From JBCBKL01 sp038521825 (lineage in GTDB: Bacteria > Pseudomonadota > Alphaproteobacteria > Rhodobacterales > Rhodobacteraceae), in the NCBI GenBank assembly GCA_038521825.1, contig JBCBKL010000012.1, positions 52,107-116,106 of the forward strand: a stretch of 64,000 nt of DNA, read 5' to 3'. Within the stretch, counting starts at the first letter, position 1. Every line of letters begins with the position of its first letter. A model generated the notes under the pieces. The model ran no database searches, was not told where the DNA came from, and saw only the letters and a program-made list of their open reading frames with translations. This document shows positions 27,801 through 35,118 of this stretch, piece after piece. A program made the position numbers and the translations under genes.

Positions 27801-27946
27801 CCTGCACCAATCGCATCGTTAATGATCCGCTTGGGCAGTTCGAGCGTCGCATAGAGGAAGGGAAAGGTGACCAGCGTCAGGCCGAGCAGCATTAACTGGT
27901 CGCGTTTTGAATACTTCCAAATGAAGGAAAAGATACTGCTTTCCAT
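24860..27946 (-). CDS. ABC transporter-like protein with degenerate ATPase and cyclic-nucleotide-binding domain
   Basis: The 1028-residue protein has an N-terminal ABC exporter membrane domain (about residues 15-325, six helices), an NBD-like region (about 345-860) and a C-terminal cyclic-nucleotide-binding fold (about 875-1005). The ATPase motifs are all altered: the P-loop position reads 'IQVPNQSERT' (no Gly-rich loop, no Lys), the signature position 'LPTVFHER', Walker B 'DILILDKA' (Lys for the catalytic Glu), and the H-switch His is Glu in 'MIFMEEN'. About 260 extra residues sit between the Q-loop side and the signature side. The start at 27946 begins 'MESSIFSFIWKYSKRDQ' like related proteins; a start 14 codons upstream is possible. 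It is co-transcribed with the CPBP protease. Transport is doubtful; a regulatory or scaffold role is inferred. Confidence 0.85.
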   Translation of the reverse strand: MESSIFSFIWKYSKRDQLMLLGLTLVTFPFLYATLELPKRIINDAIGAGTSTIDLFGYEVSQLQFLMALCFGYLAAVIAHGLLKMRLNTMKGVVAERLLRRFRYQLLSRMTRFPRSYFRNTSQGEMVSMVTAEAEPMGGLMGDALAQPVFQAGQMLIIVTFLFLQSVWFGLAGIALIPLQAWLIPMIQRQINQLNKQRISQVRALSSEIGETAAGIADLRTNGGLRHRLAMFSDRLGHLFEVRFRIYNKKFFMKFLNNFITQLTPFFFYSVGGYLAIRGEITVGALVAALAAYKDLSAPWKELLTYYNQTQDMSLRWQIVTERFAPSGVLDEKLFEGEPETIPHLDGDIILDGVTVRNGNGNPVLEDIDLTIPAGSRVAIQVPNQSERTALAELLTREVLPWRGDLRMSGASITDIHQSVIAARIGYAHSRPYLFDGTLGSNLMMPLMTRPAEFDKHGNGQEWHFREAERSGNSLDRIDVNWIDPSLAGLGTIDEIRKWWFELVQTLGVDEFMFRRMLNSRMDPEQHKALADAVVQTRPEVYRRLKQAGLDDVVYRFDPDEFNPATPLGGNLLFASPIRDISQEGLASDKRFLRLLFEHGIVEQGIAISQMLVETLHQTFGMDGTKHPLFTALGIEEDLYERLVDIATRRREKGDEALSEDEFSLLLTVPFAFTAEQFGPAFPESFKKEILHIRKTNGKALRDQTRGMFVAVSPENYLPRLTILENALYGRVSMVAGTKAEQVEDVVAEVFKELDLRRLVAEVVFDIDIGIGGTNLPTVFHERAAFSRAAIKRPDILILDKAIASHDADRRRETRSALKKLLPKTTMIFMEENFDDAEEYDLFVEVKNGRIDGIHKTEDDLPEGGADDLRRKLRVISRTELFSGLDQRNQRLLAFAAQWYTAMPDQRIFSMNEKPDAAYLCVAGQAVLSYEDDSGGLHPVSTVEPGRLIGDLSIIMDEPRQLHLTATGWVTFLRIGAKEFRAVIENDPKVLMSLLQTVAGHLVGAAELLRQAEVRIPQDVGPPAPPLE

Positions 27947-28111
27947 GCAAACCCTGCCGTTCAAACCGCCAATTGGCGCCACGATCATGCATGAGCGCAG
28001 TGGCTTGAAGGATTAACTAGGGGTGTACCGGACGCATTACAACTCTGCCGGTGCTTGCAGGGGTCGGGGCAGGTGGGTATTCCGGTCAGCAACGCATTCA
28101 GGGAGGCCGCG

Positions 28112-29845
28112 ATGCTCAAGCGCCAGTTCGACAAGTCAAAACTGCCCAGTCGCCATGTGACCGAAGGCCCGGCGCGCGCGCCGCACCGGTCATATTACTA
28201 TGCCATGGGGATGACGGAAGAAGAGATCCATCAACCCCTTATCGGTGTGGCAACCTGCTGGAACGAGGCCGCCCCCTGCAACATCGCGCTCAACCGTCAG
28301 GCGCAAGCAGTGAAGATGGGTGTGAAATCAGCCTACGGCACCCCGCGCGAATTCACTACGATCACCGTCACCGACGGCATCGCCATGGGGCATGAGGGCA
28401 TGCGGTCTTCGCTGGCGTCGCGCGAGGCGATTGCCGACACGGTCGAGTTGACCATGCGCGGCCACTGCTATGATGCATTGGTCGGCCTTGCTGGATGCGA
28501 CAAGTCGCTGCCCGGCATGATGATGGCGATGATCCGGCTGAACGTGCCGTCGGTTTTCCTTTATGGTGGGTCGATCCTGCCTGGCCGTCTGGACGGGAAG
28601 GATGTGACCGTTCAGGACGTGTTCGAGGCCGTCGGCCAGAACCAAGCCGGGAACTTAAGCGAATGCGAGTTGGAAAAGCTTGAAAAAGTGGCCTGCCCGT
28701 CGGCTGGTGCCTGCGGCGGCCAGTTCACAGCCAACACGATGGCCTGCGTGTCAGAGGCAATTGGCCTCGCGCTGCCCAACTCATCCGGCGCGCCCGCGCC
28801 CTACGAGTCCCGGGATGCCTATGCAGAGGCGTCGGGGTCGGCTGTCATGAACCTGATCGAAAAGAACATCCGCGCGCGCGATATCGTCACGCTCAAGTCG
28901 CTCGAGAACGCCGCGCGGGTGGTTGCCTGCACCGGCGGTTCGACCAATGCCGGTCTGCACCTGCCGGCCATGGCGCATGAGGCGGGGATCGAGTTCTTCC
29001 TCGACGACGTCTGCGAGATCTTCCGCGACACACCTTACTTCGTGGACATGAAACCGGGCGGTCAGTACGTGGCCAAGGATCTCTACGAGGCGGGTGGTGT
29101 TCCGGTTGTCATGAAAGAGCTGCGCAAGGCTGGTCTGCTGCATGAGGATTGCATGACCGTGACTGGCTACTCGATGGGCGAAGAGCTGGACAAAATCGAA
29201 CGCGAGGCAGACGGTCGCGTGATCCACCCGGTTGAGACGCCACTTTCGACAACGGGTGGCGTTGTTGGCCTTAAGGGCAACCTTGCCCCAGAGGGTGCAA
29301 TCGTGAAAATCGCTGGGATGGAAGAGGACCAGATCGTCTTTACCGGCCCTGCCCGCGTCTTTGAATGCGAGCAGGATGCCTTTGAGGCAGTCCAGAACCG
29401 CGACTACAAAGAAGGCGAAGTTATTGTCATCCGCAATGAAGGCCCCTCGGGCGGCCCGGGTATGCGCGAGATGTTGGCAACCACGGCGGCCTTGTCAGGG
29501 CAGGGCATGGGCAAGAAGGTTGCGCTGATCACCGACGGGCGTTTTTCTGGCGCGACCCGTGGTTTCTGCGTTGGCCACGTTGGCCCGGAATCGGCCCATG
29601 GCGGACCAATCGCATTGTTGAAAGATGGCGACGTGATCACCATCGACGCCATCAAGGGCAAGATCAGCGTCGATCTGTCCGATGAAGAACTGGCCGCAAG
29701 AAAGGCCGACTGGCCCGGCCCGCGTGAGACGATCTATGGTTCTGGCGCGCTGTGGAAGTATGCGCAGCTTGTCGGGGCGACCTATAAAGGGGCGGTAACC
29801 CATCCGGGCGGAGCAGCCGAGCGGCATGAATACATGGAGCTTTAA
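28112..29845 (+). CDS. ilvD: Dihydroxy-acid dehydratase
   Basis: IlvD dehydrates 2,3-dihydroxy-acids in isoleucine and valine synthesis using an Fe-S cluster. The 577-residue protein shows the cluster and substrate motifs 'GCDKSLPGMMM', 'ACPSAGACGGQFTANTM' and, near the C-terminus, 'GRFSGATRGFCVGHV'. GGGAGG lies about 5 bases before the ATG at 28112; an in-frame ATG 19 codons upstream (28055) has no such site. The 5' end faces the ABC-like gene across about 165 bases. The end overlaps the downstream lipoprotein gene by 20 bases. Confidence 0.95.
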   Translation: MLKRQFDKSKLPSRHVTEGPARAPHRSYYYAMGMTEEEIHQPLIGVATCWNEAAPCNIALNRQAQAVKMGVKSAYGTPREFTTITVTDGIAMGHEGMRSSLASREAIADTVELTMRGHCYDALVGLAGCDKSLPGMMMAMIRLNVPSVFLYGGSILPGRLDGKDVTVQDVFEAVGQNQAGNLSECELEKLEKVACPSAGACGGQFTANTMACVSEAIGLALPNSSGAPAPYESRDAYAEASGSAVMNLIEKNIRARDIVTLKSLENAARVVACTGGSTNAGLHLPAMAHEAGIEFFLDDVCEIFRDTPYFVDMKPGGQYVAKDLYEAGGVPVVMKELRKAGLLHEDCMTVTGYSMGEELDKIEREADGRVIHPVETPLSTTGGVVGLKGNLAPEGAIVKIAGMEEDQIVFTGPARVFECEQDAFEAVQNRDYKEGEVIVIRNEGPSGGPGMREMLATTAALSGQGMGKKVALITDGRFSGATRGFCVGHVGPESAHGGPIALLKDGDVITIDAIKGKISVDLSDEELAARKADWPGPRETIYGSGALWKYAQLVGATYKGAVTHPGGAAERHEYMEL

Positions 29846-30515
29846 GCTCACCATCGTCACCGCGGCCTTGTTGGCGCTGGCCGCTTGCGACGATGCCGGG
29901 CGACTGAGCTTGCTAGACGGTAGTACGGCGGATCGCAGCCAACCCGGATTGGTTTCTGCGTCGCTGGCGGGCAGGGATGTCACTCTGGTTGCGCCCGATG
30001 GTATGTGTATTGATCCGGGCAGCGTGACGCGCACCTTTGCGCTTATGGCGCGGTGCGACACGCTCGGTGCCCGCGATCCGCGTAAGGCCAATGCGCCCCT
30101 TGCCATTCTAACGGCCAGTGTCGCCCCGGAACGCATCGATGGCCCGATCGACCATGCGGCATTGAACGACGGCGTGGGGACGATCATCGAGGAATACGAG
30201 ACCGAGCTTGTCCACCTTGTCAGATTGCAGGCCGATGCACCGTCAAGCGATCTGTCCCAAGATATCTGGCGGGGCGCCGGATCGATTGGGGGGCACGTGA
30301 TGGCGGTGACGCTTTACAACCCTGACGAAGGCGAGACACCCGGCTCGGTCGCGCGCGAGCTGATCACGCAAACGCTAGATCGCAGCCTGAGCCAATCCAT
30401 CAACCGCGCTGTGGCTTCGGCTGGTCAAAAGCCGGTTGATGGGCAACAGACCGGAGCAAATAACACTCGGTTCAGCCTCTCTGGTTTATTTGGACCGAGA
30501 GCTGGGTCAGAATGA
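29826..30515 (+). CDS. Putative lipoprotein, uncharacterised
   Basis: A 229-residue protein with a lipoprotein signal peptide: hydrophobic residues 8-19, then the lipobox 'LALAAC' with the lipidated Cys at residue 21. The following Asp-Asp is compatible with inner-membrane retention. The mature part has a Cys pair (around residues 61 and 77) and a serine-rich C-terminus. I recognise no functional domain. The ATG lies inside the end of ilvD (20-base overlap), suggesting coupled expression, but a functional link is not evident. Confidence 0.75.
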   Translation: MNTWSFKLTIVTAALLALAACDDAGRLSLLDGSTADRSQPGLVSASLAGRDVTLVAPDGMCIDPGSVTRTFALMARCDTLGARDPRKANAPLAILTASVAPERIDGPIDHAALNDGVGTIIEEYETELVHLVRLQADAPSSDLSQDIWRGAGSIGGHVMAVTLYNPDEGETPGSVARELITQTLDRSLSQSINRAVASAGQKPVDGQQTGANNTRFSLSGLFGPRAGSE

Positions 30516-30551
30516 TCTGGCCGCTACCGATCACGCGGGCTGTCAAAACGA

Positions 30552-31319
30552 ATGCCGAAGAACTCCAACAGCTTTCTCGATAAGGCCTTGCGACACCATT
30601 CCGCAAAGGTTTGGTCGCGGATTGCGGGCAAGGCCGCATCCCTCGACCCAAATGCGCAGCGTGAACTGCGCACCGACGCGCGTGCTATGCTCGGCCAGTT
30701 AAACACACTGCTGTCGTCACTTGATGAACGTCACCGCATTCGTGGCCTTGCAAAGCTTCCAGAACCGCATAACGCCGACCTGTCTTGGCGGCCCGAGGTC
30801 TGGCGGGGTACACTGACCACGCGGGGGTTGTCCTCGGTTTCCCCGAACACCCAATTCGGGCGTGATCTGACGGTCTTTCATGACTGCCCTCTGTCGGAAA
30901 TCACGCTCAGGCAAGTCAATAGCTCCAGGCCCGAAGATACTGCGCCCTACGGGCTTCGGATGGATGTGTTTCGCTTTGGTGGTTCGTTTCTGTCGCTTGC
31001 GCTTTCGTTGCCGCCCGATGCCGTCGAGAACCTGAGCAAGTCCCATCTGTTCCGGATGGCCGTGACGATCGATCTGGAACGGCCGCTCGAGATCTTTGCC
31101 CGTCTAAACGTCCGCCACGGCCCGAACACCGAGCAGATCGTTCAGGAACTCGCCATGACCGGGGGCGAGTTGAGTGCCGAATTCGACCTGGCCTATTCCA
31201 AATTGAACGAAAGCCGGGTCGAAAATGCCTGGATCGATCTGATTTTTGAGGGGCCGGAGATGAACCAGATCACGGTTCGCGACCTCGCAGTCTGGCGCAG
31301 CCCCCGCGCCGAAGTATAG
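30552..31319 (+). CDS. Uncharacterised protein (recalled as DUF6478 family)
   Basis: A 255-residue, probably cytoplasmic protein without signal peptide or membrane segment. It contains 'RGLAKLPEPHNADLSWRPE' (about residues 63-82) and a beta-rich C-terminal half ending in 'TVRDLAVWRSPRAEV'. I recall similar proteins in Rhodobacterales under DUF6478, but this is memory, not a search. It lies 10 bases before another small gene, forming a probable ilvD-distal operon. Confidence 0.72.
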   Translation: MPKNSNSFLDKALRHHSAKVWSRIAGKAASLDPNAQRELRTDARAMLGQLNTLLSSLDERHRIRGLAKLPEPHNADLSWRPEVWRGTLTTRGLSSVSPNTQFGRDLTVFHDCPLSEITLRQVNSSRPEDTAPYGLRMDVFRFGGSFLSLALSLPPDAVENLSKSHLFRMAVTIDLERPLEIFARLNVRHGPNTEQIVQELAMTGGELSAEFDLAYSKLNESRVENAWIDLIFEGPEMNQITVRDLAVWRSPRAEV

Positions 31320-31329
31320 GAGCCGCCGC

Positions 31330-31701
31330 GTGTCCACACTCAGCCTAGCACCCGCACCCATTCGCGCCGGCATTTGGCGCGCGACCGTCACCCAAGTGGG
31401 CGACGGCACACCTCAGATCGAGGTGACGCACCTAGAAAAGCCGATTGAGAATATTCGGCTGACCGAAGAAAAGGCCGCCGGGAGGTGGCATCTTGAAGTG
31501 CCGATCCCTGCGGAGGCGATTTCAGAGGGCGTGCAGACGTTCCTGATCCACGACCGGGGAAATGGCGAATGCATCGGCCAGTTCGCAATCGTTGCGGGCG
31601 AGGTGCTGGGCGACGATCTTCGGGCCGAGGTTGATCTGCTGCGCGCAGAACTGGACATGCTCAAGCGCGCGTTCCGTCGCCATTGCGTCGAAACCGGTTA
31701 G
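31330..31701 (+). CDS. Uncharacterised 123-residue protein
   Basis: The gene begins at GTG (31330) 10 bases after the previous stop and ends overlapping the histidine kinase stop by 4 bases on the opposite strand. The protein is acidic, with beta-rich sequence in the first 90 residues and a short amphipathic helix at the end ('DLRAEVDLLRAELDML'), which could form a coiled coil. I do not recognise a family. Codon use matches the neighbours, which supports it being real. Confidence 0.65.
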   Translation: MSTLSLAPAPIRAGIWRATVTQVGDGTPQIEVTHLEKPIENIRLTEEKAAGRWHLEVPIPAEAISEGVQTFLIHDRGNGECIGQFAIVAGEVLGDDLRAEVDLLRAELDMLKRAFRRHCVETG

Positions 31702-33620
31702 TCCTCGGCGTCCGGTAACCAAAGGGTAAATTTGGTTCCTTCGCCCATTGTGCTGCTGACGTCGATGTTGCCACCGTACCGTTCGAGGATCTGGCGGGTG
31801 ATTGAAAGCCCCAGCCCTGTGCCACCGCCTTGCTTGGTCGTAAAGAACGGGTCGAACACGCGGGCCTTCACGTCCGGGGGCATGCCGGTGCCTGTGTCGG
31901 TCACCGTCATCCGGGTTCCGCGGCCGTCTTGCGTCGCACGGATGCCCAGAACACCGCCGCGGGGCATGGCATGAATGGCGTTGACCATCAGGTTGATCAG
32001 CACCTGTTGCAGCTCTGTTCGGTTGATCTTAACCGGCCTTGTTTCGTCAAGATGCAGATCGACGTCGATCTTGGCCTTACCCAGCAGGTGGTTGATCAGC
32101 GGCAAGGTGTCCCGGATCACCGTTGAAGGGACGTGGATTTCGTCGAAATCAGCGAATTCGTCAGGACGCGTGAATTTCAGGATCTTGCTGACCAGCATGT
32201 TGATGGCTTGGATCTGTTCGTTGATCAGCTGAAACTCGGTCTTATGCGTGTCGCCCGAGTGCGACAGCTCGGATTGCAGCAGATCGACATTGCCCTGAAT
32301 GACGGCAACAGGATTGTTGATCTCGTGTGCGAGGCCTGCCGCAATCTCGCCAAGCGAGGCGAGCTTTTCCGAAACGATAAGTTGTTGGGACGTCGCCTCA
32401 AGGTTCTTGTTGGCTTCTTCCAGCTCGGCCGTCCGCTCGGCCACGCGCGCGTTCAGATCATCGGCATAGGCACGCAGCTTTTTATCTCGGGCCTCGATCT
32501 GATCCAGAAGATCGTCGAGGTGAGCCGCGACGCGGGTGATCTCTCCGCTCGATGCCTCGACATTCGTCCGGGCCGCTAGATCGCCATGTTCCACCCGCTC
32601 CATCGTCGCGAGGGTCGTTTCCAGCGGGCGAAAGATCTGTGCGGCCCAGCGAAGATAGATCGGGATTGTCAGCACCATGATGGCGACGAAGCCAAAGGCA
32701 AAAGCAGCTATGGTTCGCCGCTTGGCGGTTTCGAATGGTGCGTCGAGGAACCCGACATAGAGCATCCCGACGCGGTTGCCGAATGTGTCGATGATCGGCT
32801 CATAGGCCGAGATGTACCAATCGTTGACGACAAACGCCCGATCGAGCCACACGCGTCCCTCATCCAGAACGGCTGACCTGACAATGGCCGAAACCCGCGT
32901 TCCAAGGGCGCGCTCGTCCTGAAACAGCCGGACATTGGTGCTGACCCGCACGTCTTCAAGAAAAAGGGTGGCGGTGCCCTGGCTGTCCTCGGGCAGGCTT
33001 TCGGTCGGATAGACCAGGTCGTTGATCGTGTCGATAAAGCCAAGGTTGCGGTTCAGGAGGACACCCCCCACCAAGGCGCCCGCCCCGTCGGGCAGCGGGG
33101 CGGCGATATGCAGGATCATCGCTCGGTTTTCCTCGGACCGGGTGGTGGGAACGGCGGCGCGGGTCGGCACCAGCGGTATACGGGCCCGTGAGGCAAGGGT
33201 CGGTGATATGTCGCGCAGGTCGTCAGAGGCAAAGATGTCGATCCCGTTCGATGCAGTACCGGCGAGTGCTGTGTTAATGATAGGCCACTTGCCCCGCTCG
33301 CCCGGGCCGACAGCATAGAGAAAGTCGAGGCCCAACAGATCACGTTCCGTGTTCAAGAGTTCCGGCAGCTTGTCATCCGTCGTTGCCGCCAATCGTGCGG
33401 AATTGGCCAGCGCGCCCACGCGCAAGCTCCGATCCTCGAGGATCGAGCTCATGTATTCCGATGCAATGGTGAGTTCGCTGTTTACCTTGGTGATCAGCAG
33501 CTCGTCGAAGCGGCCCGACCAGTTCCATGCGGTCACGGCGAAAAAGACGGGCAGAACGACCAGGGTGGGCAGCAGCGCGATTGCAAGCAGCCGGAACCGG
33601 ACAGAGCCGGCGTTACCCAT
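31698..33620 (-). CDS. Membrane sensor histidine kinase with cache-like sensor domain
   Basis: The 640-residue kinase has a membrane helix at about residues 8-29, a periplasmic cache-like sensor of about 260 residues, a second helix near 290-312, a HAMP domain, a coiled coil ('RVAERTAELEEANKNLEATSQ'), a HisKA box with phospho-His in 'GLAHEINNPVAVIQGN', and an HATPase domain with 'DTGTGMP' and 'GGTGLGLS'. The ATG at 33620 overlaps the end of the response regulator gene by 8 bases. It ends the formate dehydrogenase transcript group, so sensing formate or respiratory state is plausible but unproven. Confidence 0.9.
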   Translation of the reverse strand: MGNAGSVRFRLLAIALLPTLVVLPVFFAVTAWNWSGRFDELLITKVNSELTIASEYMSSILEDRSLRVGALANSARLAATTDDKLPELLNTERDLLGLDFLYAVGPGERGKWPIINTALAGTASNGIDIFASDDLRDISPTLASRARIPLVPTRAAVPTTRSEENRAMILHIAAPLPDGAGALVGGVLLNRNLGFIDTINDLVYPTESLPEDSQGTATLFLEDVRVSTNVRLFQDERALGTRVSAIVRSAVLDEGRVWLDRAFVVNDWYISAYEPIIDTFGNRVGMLYVGFLDAPFETAKRRTIAAFAFGFVAIMVLTIPIYLRWAAQIFRPLETTLATMERVEHGDLAARTNVEASSGEITRVAAHLDDLLDQIEARDKKLRAYADDLNARVAERTAELEEANKNLEATSQQLIVSEKLASLGEIAAGLAHEINNPVAVIQGNVDLLQSELSHSGDTHKTEFQLINEQIQAINMLVSKILKFTRPDEFADFDEIHVPSTVIRDTLPLINHLLGKAKIDVDLHLDETRPVKINRTELQQVLINLMVNAIHAMPRGGVLGIRATQDGRGTRMTVTDTGTGMPPDVKARVFDPFFTTKQGGGTGLGLSITRQILERYGGNIDVSSTMGEGTKFTLWLPDAED

Positions 33621-34995
33621 TCCACATGGCGACCTTGCGGTCGATGGTCTTGCGCGAAACACCAAGGCGCCGGGCGGCTTCGGCCACGTTGCCGTCGCAA
33701 CGTTCCAGAACCGCGAGGATGTGGCGCTTTTCAACCGCCTGCAACGTGTCGATCTCGGTCACTTCGGGCGAAAGCTCGGTGTCAGCGAATTCTGGAGGAA
33801 ACTCACCAAGGATCAGGGACCGTTCAATCAGGTTGCGCAGTTCGCGCACGTTTCCGGGCCAATCGTACCGCGCCATATTCACCACCACACCTTCGGTCAG
33901 CGCAACAGTCGGCACGCCAAGGTTGGATGAGATCTGCTGGATGAACAGCAGCGCCAGTTCTTTCAGGTCTTCGATCCGGTCCTTGAGCCGCGGCATGTGA
34001 AGATTCAGGATGTTGATCCGGTGATACAGATCCTGCCGGAACAACCCGTCAGCCACCTTTGCCTCAAGATCGGCGTTGGTTGCGAAGATGAACCGCACAT
34101 CAAGCGGCAGATCCCTGAGCGCCCCGACAGGACGCACGCGGCGCTCTTCGATCACCCGCAGGATCGCGGCCTGGATCCGTAGTGGAAGCTCAGCGATCTC
34201 ATCGAGGTACAGCGTGCCGCCATTCGCATTCCACAAGAGCCCGGCACTGTGATCGTCCTGGGGATGGCTGACCCGCCCAAACAACTCGTTTTCGACCACT
34301 TCGTCACTCAAAGCCGCGCAATTGATGGGCACAAATGGCTTATCCGCGCGGGGCGACATCGCGTGAACGGCGCGGGCCGCGATTTCTTTACCGGTGCCGG
34401 TGTCGCCGGTAAACAGCACCGGTGTCGGCAGCGGAGCAATCCGTTCTAGCATCGAGCGGATGTTTTCGATAGCGGGGGAGGCTCCCAGAAGACGCCCCCG
34501 CGCGGCCGTCGTTCCGCTGGCGAGCTCGTATTTCAGCAGGTAGTTTTCGCGCCGCAGGTTTACCCGATCCATGCAGCGGGCGACGGCGTTTATGATCTGA
34601 TTGGATCGGAACGGTTTGAGGATGAAGTCGACCGCCCCTGCCCGCATCGCAGCAATCGCGGTCTCCATATCTGCAAAGGCCGTGATCAGGATTGCGTCGG
34701 CGAAGAATCCAAGCTGCCGTTGTTCGCGCAGCCATTCCAGACCTGTTGTTCCCGGCATAATGTTGTCGAGAATGACGATATCGAAATGGGCCGCATCCAT
34801 CTTGGCCGAAGCCTCTGCTGCGGTGCTGGCCGCTTCGACTCGACCAACCAACGGCTCTAGGGTCCGGGTTACGAAATGACGGATCCCGGTTTCATCATCG
34901 ACCACCAACACCGATGCCTGTGCCATGCCCGGGCCGAATTCGCCCTTGGCCTCGGTGCCCCGGTCAAGTTGGATCGGACGGACAGTTGACGTCAT
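33613..34995 (-). CDS. NtrC-family response regulator lacking the GAFTGA motif
   Basis: The 460-residue regulator has a receiver domain with phospho-acceptor Asp77 ('FDIVILDNIMPG'), an AAA+ domain with Walker A 'GDTGTGKE' (197-204), Walker B 'GGTLYLDEI' and Arg fingers in 'FRQDLYHRIN', and a Fis-type helix-turn-helix ('NVAEAARRLGVSRKTIDRKV'). The loop that should read GAFTGA between 'ENELFG' and 'NGGTLYLDE' reads 'RVSHPQDDHSAGLLW' instead, so sigma54 contact is unlikely; Rhodobacter NtrC, which works with the housekeeping sigma factor, also lacks it. The ATG overlaps the stop of the 41-residue peptide gene (ATGA); a Met 23 codons in (34926) is an alternative start. Confidence 0.92.
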   Translation of the reverse strand: MTSTVRPIQLDRGTEAKGEFGPGMAQASVLVVDDETGIRHFVTRTLEPLVGRVEAASTAAEASAKMDAAHFDIVILDNIMPGTTGLEWLREQRQLGFFADAILITAFADMETAIAAMRAGAVDFILKPFRSNQIINAVARCMDRVNLRRENYLLKYELASGTTAARGRLLGASPAIENIRSMLERIAPLPTPVLFTGDTGTGKEIAARAVHAMSPRADKPFVPINCAALSDEVVENELFGRVSHPQDDHSAGLLWNANGGTLYLDEIAELPLRIQAAILRVIEERRVRPVGALRDLPLDVRFIFATNADLEAKVADGLFRQDLYHRINILNLHMPRLKDRIEDLKELALLFIQQISSNLGVPTVALTEGVVVNMARYDWPGNVRELRNLIERSLILGEFPPEFADTELSPEVTEIDTLQAVEKRHILAVLERCDGNVAEAARRLGVSRKTIDRKVAMWNG

Positions 34996-35117
34996 TCAAG
35001 CCTCACCGCCGGCCCGGTTGTCTGATCAGCGGCTGAAAAGCCGGCGCTTCCCAAGCCGTAATAGCTGCCAATCGACAGCGCGACCATGGCAACGCAAGCC
35101 CAAAGAAACGCTTTCAT
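34992..35117 (-). CDS. Small membrane peptide between fdh and the two-component genes (41 residues)
   Basis: ATG at 35117-35115 opens a 41-codon frame ending at TGA 34994-34992. Residues 3-23 form one hydrophobic helix ('FLWACVAMVALSIGSYYG'), followed by a polar tail. The start is one base after the WD40-cytochrome stop, the stop overlaps the regulator start as ATGA, and a G-rich Shine-Dalgarno stretch lies about 10 bases upstream. This tight packing is strong evidence for translation. It may be a small accessory of the dehydrogenase membrane complex or of the sensor, which is inference only. No family is recognised. Confidence 0.7.
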   Translation of the reverse strand: MKAFLWACVAMVALSIGSYYGLGSAGFSAADQTTGPAVRLE

Positions 35118-35118
35118 C

